The position numbers and the translations under genes were made by a program. The notes beneath the pieces are model-generated. The model did no database searches, was not told the DNA's origin, and was given only the letters and a program-made list of their open reading frames with translations. A DNA stretch of 36,994 bases from Ignavibacteria bacterium (GTDB lineage Bacteria > Bacteroidota > Ignavibacteria > Kapaibacteriales > UBA2268): assembly GCA_012522895.1 (NCBI GenBank), contig JAAYJM010000216.1, positions 1-36,994 on the forward strand, read 5' to 3'. Below, piece after piece: positions 16,632-25,487 of this stretch. Every line of letters begins with the position of its first letter. The stretch's first letter is position 1.

Positions 16632-17633
16632 ATGGCAATTAGAATAGGAATAAATGGTTTTGGTCGGATCGGCAAATTAGTTTTTCGTTTAGCTTCTTTA
16701 AGTCCAAATATTAAAGTCGTTCATATAAACGATAAAATGCCAATTGAGTTATTGGCTCATTTAATGAAATATGACAGCATTCACGGACAATTTGAGCATT
16801 CGATAAAGCATAATAAAAACTACATTTATTTGAATGATCAAAATATTTTAGTTAGCAATAATGAAACTCCGGCTGAAATAAATTGGAATAACGAAGTCGA
16901 TATTGCGGTCGAATCAAGCGGAAAATTTAAAATAAAAAAAGAATTGGAAGGGCATTTTAAAAGCGGCGTAAAGAAAGTAATTCTTAGCTGTCCATCGAAA
17001 GATAATTCTGTGGATAAAACGGTGGTATTTGGGGTGAATCATTTGGATCTATTGCCCTCGGATCTCATTATTTCTAATGGCTCTTGCACAACTAATTGTG
17101 TTTGCGTTATGCTGCAAGTCTTGAAAAATCAATTCGGAATAAAACGCTGTTTTATGAACACAGTCCATCCTTTTACAAATAATCAAAATCTCCAAGATGG
17201 CTTTCATAAAGACTTTCGGCGCGCCCGCTCCGCCTTTGCAAATATTATTCCTACAAGCACAAGCGCTGTGGAAACTACTAAAATCATATTCCCAGAGCTG
17301 AAAGATAGTTTTGATGGCTTTGCAACGCGGGTGCCTGTTCCGGATTGCTCTTATGTTGAGCTGAGCGCAGAGTTGAATTGCGATGTAACTGTGGAAGACG
17401 TTAACGCTGCTTTTCTTCACTATTCGCAAAACGATTTAAAGGGTTGCTTGGAATATAGCAGCGTCCCGCTTGTTAGCAGCGACATAACAAATAATTGCCA
17501 TTCAGCAATTTACGATTCGCTTTGCACCAAAGTATTGCTCGGCAATATGATTCAAATCATCGCCTGGTATGACAATGAAAGCGGATATTCTGCGAGAATT
17601 ATTGATTTAATTAATTTTTTATCGAAAATATGA
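16632..17633 (+). CDS. gapA: Glyceraldehyde-3-phosphate dehydrogenase, type I
   Basis: Catalyses the reversible oxidation and phosphorylation of glyceraldehyde-3-phosphate to 1,3-bisphosphoglycerate in glycolysis and gluconeogenesis. The 333-aa length is normal. The Rossmann motif GINGFGRIG starts at G6, with D34 (HINDK) at the position that favours NAD. The active-site SCTTN has C152, and H179 follows in TVHPFT with the standard spacing of 27. FHKDFRRARSAFANIIPTST is the phosphate-binding region, and WYDNESGYS is at the C-terminus. Its stop overlaps the next start in ATGA, which indicates translational coupling to the dikinase. The first gene of a three-gene operon; NAD preference is inferred from D34 only. 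Confidence 0.93.
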   Translation: MAIRIGINGFGRIGKLVFRLASLSPNIKVVHINDKMPIELLAHLMKYDSIHGQFEHSIKHNKNYIYLNDQNILVSNNETPAEINWNNEVDIAVESSGKFKIKKELEGHFKSGVKKVILSCPSKDNSVDKTVVFGVNHLDLLPSDLIISNGSCTTNCVCVMLQVLKNQFGIKRCFMNTVHPFTNNQNLQDGFHKDFRRARSAFANIIPTSTSAVETTKIIFPELKDSFDGFATRVPVPDCSYVELSAELNCDVTVEDVNAAFLHYSQNDLKGCLEYSSVPLVSSDITNNCHSAIYDSLCTKVLLGNMIQIIAWYDNESGYSARIIDLINFLSKI

Positions 17634-20600
17634 GTGAAATTATAAAATCCCAAGCTTTAGAAGTAAATTTATCTAAAACTAAAAACGTAGAATTTAAAAT
17701 CCCAGATGAGCATTTGTGGTTCCTTTCTCTTTCTGAAAAATACTGGGGTATTCACAAAAGAATGAAGGATTTTTTTACCGAGTTCCATCACCCCTACTCC
17801 AATAGAAAGGAAGTAATTGAACTTATTATTAACGTGTCTATTGGCGATTTTTGGGTCTATAAGGAAATAGAAGAAAAAGAAAGAGCTATATCAATTTTGC
17901 TTGATATTTTCAACAGTTTATTAAGTGAAAAATTGTCCGATGACCTTGCAAAGCATTTGGTATTTGTATATTTGGATTTTTTTAATAAAAATTTTAATGA
18001 CATAGCTCCCTTCGATTCCTTGCTTCATAAATATGTTGATATATTAGACAAAAGATTCCAAGATAATTATTTTGGATATTTAAGCAATATCGGATACTTC
18101 AAAAAGAGTTTGGAGAACGCTGCGGCATCGGAAAGCGTTGGCAAAGGCACTTTTCAATTTATGCAGAAGCTTGTTAAGGAAAATCTTAGATTTTGGGAAG
18201 ACTCGACCGACATAGAAAACTGGTATGATGGGGTAAAACCCAAAATGTCAAAAGATTATACCGAAGAAATAAAACCACTGGGAAAAGAATTTTTTTCACG
18301 CTATTACGAAGAACTTGAAAAGGCAAGCAACTGGAAAGAACTGTGCAACGTAGTTTTTACTTTCTCAGATATTATTGACGCTCTAAGAAAAAAGACCAAT
18401 GACTTTGAAAAGGTAACCGAGCAGTTTTCCTTCATTTTCTATCTGCTGCATTTGCCGGGCGTGATTTATCATCGCAACTATTTATTAGCTGATCTAAATC
18501 GTATAATCAAAAGAATTAGCAACGAGTTAGACGAAGCTCAGTGCATTGAAGCTATAGACGAGCTGTTTTATCTTTTTGCCGATTTTAAAGAAAGCCACAT
18601 AAGTTTTATTTTAGATTCCATTTTAGCATTAGGCAAGGAAATAATAAATACACATAATAAAAAATTAATTAACTACTATGAAAATAAGACAATAAGCTTT
18701 GGCTTCGTCTCGCCCGGACTTAGTTATTTGACTAACGATTGGGTGCTAAAAATAAATCCAAATCACATAAAAAATATTAGAGTTTGGTTAGAATTAATTG
18801 AACACGATCCAGAAACAATGGAAAAGTTACTTTCTGCTCTAATTATTAATTTAAGGATAGGCGGAATATTTATTTTTGATACTGACTTATTTCAAAAAGA
18901 TGTTACAAAACTGCTTAATTCAAAAATTTCTCCTATCTATAAACAAATCAAGCAGCTTACAAGAATTTTTCCGGTTTATTTTAATGAAATTGGTGCAGAA
19001 GGAGTTCTTCGTGATGTAACTACAAAAATAGATGAAATCTCGCATAGAAATGATAAATTAATTCACTTTTTACGCAAGCAAATCCATACCGAGGGAAATA
19101 ATTCTCACATTCAAATAACAGTTGAAATCATTAAATTTTGGTTCGATTTAGATAAGGAAAGATTAAAAAATATAGTGCCGGAAAATGTTTTTGAGTCAAT
19201 AGATGAAAATGGCATTTGGGTTAACGGTGTAAATTTCGTTTTAAATCAACTGTGCGAGCTTTGCGTATGCTCTTTAGATGAGCTTATAGAAAAAGATTTA
19301 AAGGATATTTCTGAGCTTATTGGCAAAGCCAAGCATTATAATAATAATGACTTACAAAGAGTTCATTTGATAATAGAACTATACCAGCTGCTTAAAGAAA
19401 AATATCTTTTTGACGCCACCGATATTGGGCAAATTATTAGAAGATACAATTTTTTTGAAAATCAAGACATAGAAACACTTGAAAAACATTTAGAAGAAAA
19501 AAACGACATAGAAGCATTGAAGCTGATTTTTTCTTTTATGGTGCGCCTAAACGACATTATTTTCGACCCCAAAATCAGCGAGGGCTGGGAAAGTATTTAT
19601 TATAAAAGGCACGTTGCTTTTGGCATTCCCTCTATGTATGGGCAGTATAAGGAAATAAAATTTGAAGCACTGGGACTTACTTTTCGACTTGAGCTAATTG
19701 CCTCTACTTTGGTGAGCAATATTATAAACAATGTTAAAACTGATTATTTTACTGCAAAAACTTTGAAAGACATCTCTATTGTAATTCAATTAGTTTTAGA
19801 AGGTTTGCAGCTCGACGGAATTTCAGATCAAGGCTTTAATTCAAATTTAAAAATGTTCCAATATAGCTTAACCTCCAGAAGTTTTACGATCAATCAATAT
19901 CTTAATATCTTCCAATTTATGGAGGTTAGCATAAAAGAAATTATAAATAAGTATTTTATTAGACCTTACGAGCAATTATTAAAAGTCATTGTGCCTCAAT
20001 ACATTGACGAGAGCGAGCAGCAAATCACCAAAAAGCAAATCCTCCAAAAATCAGAAATCTTTTATCGGGAGCTTCTTTCCTCTGCTTTTTTAATTCAATC
20101 CTTAGATAATTTTATTGGGAGAATACTTATTAATCTTCGCAAAATGGTGCGTTATTTAAGTGAAGATGAAATACAAAGTATGATGACATATGATCCAGAA
20201 ATGATAATAAGCACCCTGTATCAAAAATCTCCCTCTATGGATAATCCAGTATTTTTAGGTTCAAAAGCCTACTACTTAAAAAATTTACTGCTTAATAAAT
20301 TCCCAGTTCCACCGGGCTTTGTAATTACAACAGAAATTTTTAGACGCTTCGATACAATTTTAAAAGTCAACTCCTTGGAAACCGAGATTGACAATCTGAT
20401 TAAACTTCACATTTCGGAATTAGAAACGATAACGGGGAAAAAATATGGAGATCCAGCTAATCCCTTACTGCTCAGCGTTCGCTCTGGGGCTGCAATTTCC
20501 ATGCCCGGCGCAATGAATACTTTTCTTAATGTCGGACTTAATGATGAAATAACTGAGAATTTAAGCAAGCAATATAATTTTGGCTGGACTTCCTGGGATT

Positions 20601-21718
20601 GCTACCGCCGTTTGCTTCAAACATGGGGCATGTCTCACGGGCTAAATCGAAATGATTTTGACCAAATTATGGTAGATTACAAGAACAAATACGGCGTGAG
20701 GCAAAAAATTGGCTTTTCACCAGCAATAATGCGCGAAATTGCTTTTACATATAAACAATTACTTGTCGACAATAACGTTCACTTTGAAGAAAACCTTTTT
20801 TTGCAAATAAAAAAAGCAATTATGTCGGTATTCAGTTCTTGGAACACAGCGAGAGCAAAAGTGTATCGGGAACATCTGCAAATAGCAAATGAATGGGGAA
20901 CCGCGGTGATTGTCCAGCAAATGATATTCGGTAATCTGCACCACGAATCTGGCTCGGGAGTGCTATTCACTCACGACAGCCAAAGTAATTTAGCCGGGAT
21001 AAATTTAGCAGGCGATTTTTCATTCCTTAGCCAAGGAGAAGATATCGTGGCTGGTCTGGTAAGCACTTTGCCAATAAGTGAAAATCAAAGGAAAATGTAT
21101 TATAAGCAAAGCCAATTTTCTTTGGAAAGCGCATTTCCAAAAATTTATGCTAAATTGAAAGAAATTGCCCAAGAGCTAATTGATACACACGGATTTGGTC
21201 ATCAAGAAATTGAATTTACTTTTGAAACACCAGAGCCGGAGGACTTATACATTCTCCAAACAAGAGATATGGCAATTTTGAAGCGAGATAACATTGAATA
21301 TTTTGCCTACCCGGAAAAGAAAATGAAGCGTATCGGCTCTGGAATTGGAATCAGCAATAAGGTGCTGAATGGAGTGATTGTTTTCGATAAAGAAGATTTA
21401 GAATATTTAAAGAAAAATAGCCCAGATAAAAACGCTATTTTAGTTAGACCTGACACCGTGCCAGACGACATAGAAATGATTTTTGGATGCGAAGGACTTT
21501 TAACAAGTAAAGGTGGCGCAACTTCTCACGCCGCAGTTACAGCAGCCTCGCTCGGCAAGACCTGCGTTGTTAATTGTAACGATATGCTTGTTTTTGAAAA
21601 AGACAAAAAGTGCATAATCAGCAACAAGGTTTATCAGGTTTTCACTCCCATAGCAATTGATGGAAATAAAGGGATTGTCTACGAAGGCAATTATCCTATA
21701 AAAACTCAAGAATTATAG
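17630..21718 (+). CDS. PPDK-like dikinase lacking the PEP/pyruvate TIM barrel
   Basis: 1362 aa. Residues 1-870 are largely helical and not recognised. Residues 875-1220 form an ATP-grasp domain close to pyruvate phosphate dikinase: G877-K879, LSVRSGAAISMPGAMNT with R951, RAKVYREHLQIANEWGTAV, SGSGVLFT, GEDIVAGLVST, E1195 in QEIEF and Q1210 in ILQTRD. Then comes the swivelling phosphohistidine domain, GGATSHAAVTAASLGKTC, with H1300. The protein stops about 60 residues later, so the C-terminal TIM barrel that makes PEP from pyruvate is absent. The ATP half reaction and histidine phosphorylation look possible; the final acceptor is unknown, and could be bound by the N-terminal module or another protein. 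The gene overlaps gapA by four bases and precedes a second GAPDH by 30. Confidence 0.85.
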   Translation: MSEIIKSQALEVNLSKTKNVEFKIPDEHLWFLSLSEKYWGIHKRMKDFFTEFHHPYSNRKEVIELIINVSIGDFWVYKEIEEKERAISILLDIFNSLLSEKLSDDLAKHLVFVYLDFFNKNFNDIAPFDSLLHKYVDILDKRFQDNYFGYLSNIGYFKKSLENAAASESVGKGTFQFMQKLVKENLRFWEDSTDIENWYDGVKPKMSKDYTEEIKPLGKEFFSRYYEELEKASNWKELCNVVFTFSDIIDALRKKTNDFEKVTEQFSFIFYLLHLPGVIYHRNYLLADLNRIIKRISNELDEAQCIEAIDELFYLFADFKESHISFILDSILALGKEIINTHNKKLINYYENKTISFGFVSPGLSYLTNDWVLKINPNHIKNIRVWLELIEHDPETMEKLLSALIINLRIGGIFIFDTDLFQKDVTKLLNSKISPIYKQIKQLTRIFPVYFNEIGAEGVLRDVTTKIDEISHRNDKLIHFLRKQIHTEGNNSHIQITVEIIKFWFDLDKERLKNIVPENVFESIDENGIWVNGVNFVLNQLCELCVCSLDELIEKDLKDISELIGKAKHYNNNDLQRVHLIIELYQLLKEKYLFDATDIGQIIRRYNFFENQDIETLEKHLEEKNDIEALKLIFSFMVRLNDIIFDPKISEGWESIYYKRHVAFGIPSMYGQYKEIKFEALGLTFRLELIASTLVSNIINNVKTDYFTAKTLKDISIVIQLVLEGLQLDGISDQGFNSNLKMFQYSLTSRSFTINQYLNIFQFMEVSIKEIINKYFIRPYEQLLKVIVPQYIDESEQQITKKQILQKSEIFYRELLSSAFLIQSLDNFIGRILINLRKMVRYLSEDEIQSMMTYDPEMIISTLYQKSPSMDNPVFLGSKAYYLKNLLLNKFPVPPGFVITTEIFRRFDTILKVNSLETEIDNLIKLHISELETITGKKYGDPANPLLLSVRSGAAISMPGAMNTFLNVGLNDEITENLSKQYNFGWTSWDCYRRLLQTWGMSHGLNRNDFDQIMVDYKNKYGVRQKIGFSPAIMREIAFTYKQLLVDNNVHFEENLFLQIKKAIMSVFSSWNTARAKVYREHLQIANEWGTAVIVQQMIFGNLHHESGSGVLFTHDSQSNLAGINLAGDFSFLSQGEDIVAGLVSTLPISENQRKMYYKQSQFSLESAFPKIYAKLKEIAQELIDTHGFGHQEIEFTFETPEPEDLYILQTRDMAILKRDNIEYFAYPEKKMKRIGSGIGISNKVLNGVIVFDKEDLEYLKKNSPDKNAILVRPDTVPDDIEMIFGCEGLLTSKGGATSHAAVTAASLGKTCVVNCNDMLVFEKDKKCIISNKVYQVFTPIAIDGNKGIVYEGNYPIKTQEL

Positions 21719-21736
21719 TTATATTAGTATTTTTTT

Positions 21737-21741
21737 GGAGG
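21737..21741 (+). promoter_or_regulatory. Strong Shine-Dalgarno before second GAPDH
   Basis: GGAGG seven bases before the ATG at 21749. It is the strongest such site I noted in the window, where most genes have weak or no ribosome binding site. This suggests independent, high translation of this gene within the operon. Confidence 0.6.
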
Positions 21742-21748
21742 ACTTCTT

Positions 21749-23005
21749 ATGAATATATCTATTAAGGAAAAAAAGTTATTAGGTATCAACAGCTTAGGCA
21801 GAATTGGCAAGCTCTCGCTATGGTATCATCTTTATTCAAGATTTTTTGATGGAATTGTAATCAACCAAGGGCGGGAAGTCGGAAAAAGCTTAGATGACAT
21901 TATTCACTCTATCTCTTCCGATTCCTCTTATGGCTCGCTTAGCAGTTTTCTGAACGGTTATCACGGGAAAAGATGCAACATTGAAATTACTGACAGAGAT
22001 AATGGTTGCTTTACAATAGACGGTTTTCCGGTAAAAATGCTGACCAAAGAAAGAAATCCGCATAACATAAATTGGGGCGCCGAAGGAGTAAAAATCGTAG
22101 TCGATTGCACTGGCAAGTTTTTAGACCCCACTTTGCCTTCAAGCGAGCAAAAGCCAAGCATTTTAGGGCATTTGACTTCCGGGGCGCAAAAAGTGATTGC
22201 AAGCGCTCCTTTCAAGGTAAAGCACGCACCGTCTGATAATCTTGACGACTTTCCCACCCTTATTTATGGTATTAATCACATGAGCTATAATCCGCAGAAA
22301 AATCACGTGATTTCTGCAGCAAGCTGCACCACAACAGGCCTTGCGCACATGATTATGCCCTTGCTCGAGGACAAAGAAACAAACAATGTGCTAACGGCTT
22401 CAATGTCCACGGTTCACGCGGCGACAAACACCCAAAGCGTGCTTGATTCAGTTCCTTCAACTGGAACGGGAGATTTAAGAAAAAATAGATCTGTCTTAAA
22501 TAATATCATTCTTTCTTCAACAGGGGCGGCTAAAACCTTGGAAAAAGTAATTCCAGAGGTAATAAAATTTGGCTTTATGGCTGATTCTATTCGCATTCCC
22601 ACTAACACCGTTTCGCTAATCGCTCTTAATATTACTTTTAATTCAAGATTAAGCGATAGCGGGATGCCCTTTATTAATGCTGATTATATTAAAAATATTT
22701 ACAAAACTGCTGCTAATGGTTCGCAAAAAGATTTGCTCTATTATACAGAGCGGCAAAATGTTTCTCTTGATTTGATTGGCCTTCCAGCCGCAGTTGTAAT
22801 TGAGGCAAATGAAATTCATACAAGAACTGGCTTTTTACAAGTTCCACCTGAAGTTCTCGCTTCTATTGGAATTAATAATATCAATGAAGTAAATATTCCC
22901 GTTACTCACGCAAAGATTATGGGCTGGTATGATAACGAATACGGCAGCTATACTTATTGTCTTGGCAAGCTTACTGAATATGTTGCAAACCTTATGGAGT
23001 CTTAG
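21749..23005 (+). CDS. Divergent long-form glyceraldehyde-3-phosphate dehydrogenase
   Basis: A 418-aa GAPDH homologue, about 80 residues longer than the usual enzyme. Extra sequence lies near residues 40-80, in a proline-containing stretch near 130-180, and later. The Rossmann motif GINSLGRIG starts at G12, but the middle glycine is S15, and the cofactor-selecting Asp is replaced in VINQG (Q40), so NADP or relaxed use is possible. Catalytic C193 is in SAASCTTTG (normally SCTTN) and H223 in STVHAAT, 30 residues apart, not 27. The ending WYDNEYGSYTY is normal. Long GAPDH forms are known in Bacteroidota. It may serve the opposite direction (gluconeogenic) from gapA, or a related aldehyde-phosphate substrate. 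It is third in the operon. Confidence 0.87.
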   Translation: MNISIKEKKLLGINSLGRIGKLSLWYHLYSRFFDGIVINQGREVGKSLDDIIHSISSDSSYGSLSSFLNGYHGKRCNIEITDRDNGCFTIDGFPVKMLTKERNPHNINWGAEGVKIVVDCTGKFLDPTLPSSEQKPSILGHLTSGAQKVIASAPFKVKHAPSDNLDDFPTLIYGINHMSYNPQKNHVISAASCTTTGLAHMIMPLLEDKETNNVLTASMSTVHAATNTQSVLDSVPSTGTGDLRKNRSVLNNIILSSTGAAKTLEKVIPEVIKFGFMADSIRIPTNTVSLIALNITFNSRLSDSGMPFINADYIKNIYKTAANGSQKDLLYYTERQNVSLDLIGLPAAVVIEANEIHTRTGFLQVPPEVLASIGINNINEVNIPVTHAKIMGWYDNEYGSYTYCLGKLTEYVANLMES

Positions 23006-23126
23006 TTTTATAGTCAAGCAGAGATGCTTGAACTACTTGAGTTGTTATATTTTTATAGTCAAGCAGAGATGCTTGTCCTACTTAGAAATAGCGTTTTAGT
23101 AGGACAGGCATCCTTGCCTGTTTGAC
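23006..23126. repeat. Direct and inverted repeats after the GAPDH operon
   Basis: A 25-bp sequence starting TTTTATAGTCAAGCAGAG is repeated exactly at 23006-23030 and 23051-23075. The second copy continues into GTCCTACTTAG, and an inverted imperfect copy (AGTAGGACAGGCATCCTTGC onward) follows at 23098-23126, so the last two can form a long hairpin. It may end the operon transcript. A related arrangement lies at 25392-25446. Confidence 0.75.
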
Positions 23127-23194
23127 GATTTAATTTTGCTGGCACAGATTCTTTAAGCTCCTTTTAATAAAATATATGCAGAGACGAAAAATCT

Positions 23195-24079
23195 ATGAAA
23201 ATTAGAATTGTTTTTTTAATTTATAATATTGTAATTCTTTGCATTTTCCCTTTTGTTCTAACAAGTTGCAGCAGCGAGCAAAAAGAAAGCAGCTTCAAGG
23301 AAAACAAGTCTTTTTCCCAAAACGAAAGCAAGAAAGAAGAAAAAACGGAATTAGACCAAAAAGAGGAGATTGCCTTGAAAACAAAGCATTACAAAGCAAA
23401 GGTTGTGAGAACTTTCCCACACGATAGCTCTGCATTTACACAAGGATTCTTATTTCATAACGGCTCGCTTTTTGAAAGCACCGGATTAAAATTTCTTTCT
23501 ACTTTAAAGCAAATAGATTTAGAACATAACAAAGTTTTAAAATCTATTAGCATACCCGGAAATTATTTTGCTGAGGGAATTGCGATTGTTGGCAATAAAA
23601 TCTATTTGCTCACTTGGGAATCCAATACCTGCCTTGTCTATGACCTTAAAACATTTAAAGAGATTACTACGTTTAATTACTATGGCGAGGGCTGGGGGCT
23701 TACTTTCGATGGAAATTCATTGATAATGAGCGATGGAACAAACAATTTACGCTTTGTAAGTCCAGAAGATTTTCAAATATTGAGAACTTTATCCGTGCAA
23801 GATGGAAACCGCCCAATCCACAATTTAAACGAACTCGAATATATTAATGGCGAAATTTGGGCAAACGTCTGGATGAGCGATAATATTGTAAAAATAGACC
23901 CGAATAATGGCAAAGTTCTTGCTTGGATAGACCTAGGCAGCTTATATGATTATATTGACAAAGAGCGTAGAATTGATGTGCTTAATGGTATAGCTTTCGA
24001 CAAAGAGACTAAAAGAATTTTTGTTACCGGGAAGCTATGGCCCCTTATTTTTGAAATTACAATCGAAGAAATAAAATAA
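23195..24079 (+). CDS. Glutaminyl-peptide cyclotransferase lipoprotein
   Basis: Converts N-terminal glutamine of peptides or proteins to pyroglutamate, releasing ammonia. The 294-aa product has a lipobox LTSC (C25) and a Lys/Glu/Ser-rich linker to residue 60, so it is lipid-anchored in the periplasm or at the surface. The catalytic part is the five-bladed-propeller family: FTQGFLFHNG, YGEGWGLTFDG, LNELEYINGEIWANVWMSD, KIDPNNGKV, VLNGIAFD and FVTGKLWPLIFEI. In Bacteroidota, many exported proteins carry N-terminal pyroglutamate after signal cleavage, which fits such an enzyme. It ends one base before murG begins, so the two are one transcript and probably translationally coupled. Confidence 0.9.
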   Translation: MKIRIVFLIYNIVILCIFPFVLTSCSSEQKESSFKENKSFSQNESKKEEKTELDQKEEIALKTKHYKAKVVRTFPHDSSAFTQGFLFHNGSLFESTGLKFLSTLKQIDLEHNKVLKSISIPGNYFAEGIAIVGNKIYLLTWESNTCLVYDLKTFKEITTFNYYGEGWGLTFDGNSLIMSDGTNNLRFVSPEDFQILRTLSVQDGNRPIHNLNELEYINGEIWANVWMSDNIVKIDPNNGKVLAWIDLGSLYDYIDKERRIDVLNGIAFDKETKRIFVTGKLWPLIFEITIEEIK

Positions 24080-24080
24080 T

Positions 24081-25190
24081 ATGGATACAACAAAAAACTT
24101 AAAAGTATTGATTGCGGCTGGAGGAACTGGCGGGCATTTATTTCCCGCATTAGCGCTTGTTGAGGAATTGCAAATCCTTTTAAATGGGCACCTTGTTCCA
24201 ATTTTTGTAGGAAATGGAGAAAAAATTGAATCGCGAGTTATCCCAAAGCTTGGCTATCAATTCCATAAAATCCCTGTAAGGGGCTTCAATGGTATATTTC
24301 AACTGAATACTCTGACTTTACCAGTAAAAATATTCAACTCAATTTTAAAATGCCGCTCCCTTATAAGAAAGCATAAAATAGACGCCTGTGTCTGCGCTGG
24401 CGCCTATATTAGCTATCCAGCCGGGATTGCAGCGCACCAAGAGCGAATCCCACTTATTTTAATGGAATCAAACGTTTTCCCCGGAAAAACCAATCGACTG
24501 CTTTCCGAAAAAGCCACTGCTATATTTACGGCGTTTGAGGAAAGCGAGCGATATTTCTCCCAGCCAATTAAGAAAAAAATTAAGTATCTTGGCAATCCCA
24601 TAAGGCAAGCATTGGCAAAGCTACCAAATCAAGAAGAAGCGCGAGCTAAATTCAATCTTGAGCCAAAGAAAAAGACTATATTAGTTTTTGGTGGGAGCTT
24701 GGGAGCAAGAAGTATTAATCAAGCTATTGAGAAAATTATACCAAATTTTGCTGATTCCGGGATTCAATTTCTTTGGCAAACCGGAACTAACTATCAACTC
24801 CCTCAATCGCTTCCGGAATACGTAACCCCACTTACATTTATAAATGATATGGCTTCCGCTTATTCTGCTGCCGATTTGGTGATCGCCCGCTCTGGCGCAA
24901 CAACAGTAACTGAGCTTTGCGTTGTTGGAAAACCTTCAATTCTAATTCCATTGCCAACAGCTGCGAATAATGAACAAGAGCTAAATGCTTCTATATTGGA
25001 AGAAAAAAAAGCTGCTGTTATGCTGCCAGACGAAAGCTTAAACGATGAGCTTGAAGCCGTTATCCGAAATGTGATAAGTGATAAAAAATTACTTAGCTGG
25101 ATGGGAAAAATTGCTAAATCCATTGCAAAGCCAGATGCAGCAAAAAAGTCAGCCGAGGAACTTATGAAAATAATAAATGAATTTCATTGA
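24081..25190 (+). CDS. murG: UDP-GlcNAc lipid II synthase
   Basis: Transfers GlcNAc from UDP-GlcNAc to lipid I to make lipid II, on the cytoplasmic face of the inner membrane. The 369-aa length is normal. The N-terminal Rossmann fold has AAGGTGGHLFPALAL (residues 12-26) and an ESNVFPGKTNR loop. The C-terminal domain has FGGSLGARSIN, the ARSGATTVTEL motif and LIPLPTAANNEQ for donor binding. Its usual home is the dcw cluster, between ftsW and murC. Here it is isolated from all other mur/fts genes and follows the glutaminyl cyclase by one base. Regulation probably comes from the upstream promoter of that gene. Confidence 0.94.
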   Translation: MDTTKNLKVLIAAGGTGGHLFPALALVEELQILLNGHLVPIFVGNGEKIESRVIPKLGYQFHKIPVRGFNGIFQLNTLTLPVKIFNSILKCRSLIRKHKIDACVCAGAYISYPAGIAAHQERIPLILMESNVFPGKTNRLLSEKATAIFTAFEESERYFSQPIKKKIKYLGNPIRQALAKLPNQEEARAKFNLEPKKKTILVFGGSLGARSINQAIEKIIPNFADSGIQFLWQTGTNYQLPQSLPEYVTPLTFINDMASAYSAADLVIARSGATTVTELCVVGKPSILIPLPTAANNEQELNASILEEKKAAVMLPDESLNDELEAVIRNVISDKKLLSWMGKIAKSIAKPDAAKKSAEELMKIINEFH

Positions 25191-25276
25191 GTATTGGCAA
25201 ATTGCTGAACTATATTTTTGCTAAGGGAAAATAGTATTTGTAAAAAAGAAATTTAATGATTAATTTTGTAAAACAT

Positions 25277-25350
25277 GGCGGGTATAGCTCAGATGGTAGA
25301 GCACCAGATTGTGGCTCTGGTTGTCGCGGGTTCGATCCCCGTTGCTCGCC
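25277..25350 (+). tRNA. tRNA-His (GTG)
   Basis: Full cloverleaf. The acceptor stem GGCGGGT pairs with 3' GCTCGCC with two G-T wobbles, and the extra G-1 at 25277 pairs with discriminator C at 25350, the hallmark of tRNA-His. D-arm AGCTCAGATGGTAGAGC. The anticodon stem CCAGA/TCTGG surrounds anticodon GTG at 25311-25313. T-arm GCGGG TTCGATC CCCGT. The 3' CCA is not encoded (CAA follows). Confidence 0.95.
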
Positions 25351-25391
25351 CAAATAAAAACACCTGATCCTTTAAAAAAGTTTGTAATCGT

Positions 25392-25446
25392 AGACAGGCA
25401 AAGATGCCCGTTCTACATCTTTCCAGTAGGTCAAGCATCTTGCTTG
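25392..25446. repeat. Repeat related to the 23006-23126 block
   Basis: GACAGGCAAAGATGCCCGTTCTAC is followed by GTAGGTCAAGCATCTTGCTTGA, an imperfect inverted pair using the same words (CAGGCA..GATGC, GTAGG, CAAGCATC) as the block after the GAPDH operon. It lies between tRNA-His and the convergent glycosyltransferase gene. Confidence 0.6.
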
Positions 25447-25487
25447 AAAATGAAAATTGGTTTTTTTGCAGAATTTTAAATGTCTTT

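Noticed and set aside
17049-17429. 126-aa minus-strand open frame inside gapA
   Set aside because: It is antisense to the GAPDH active-site region and has no independent support.
17630-21718. Complete PPDK or PEP synthase
   Set aside because: The C-terminal TIM barrel is absent; only the ATP-grasp and phosphohistidine domains match.
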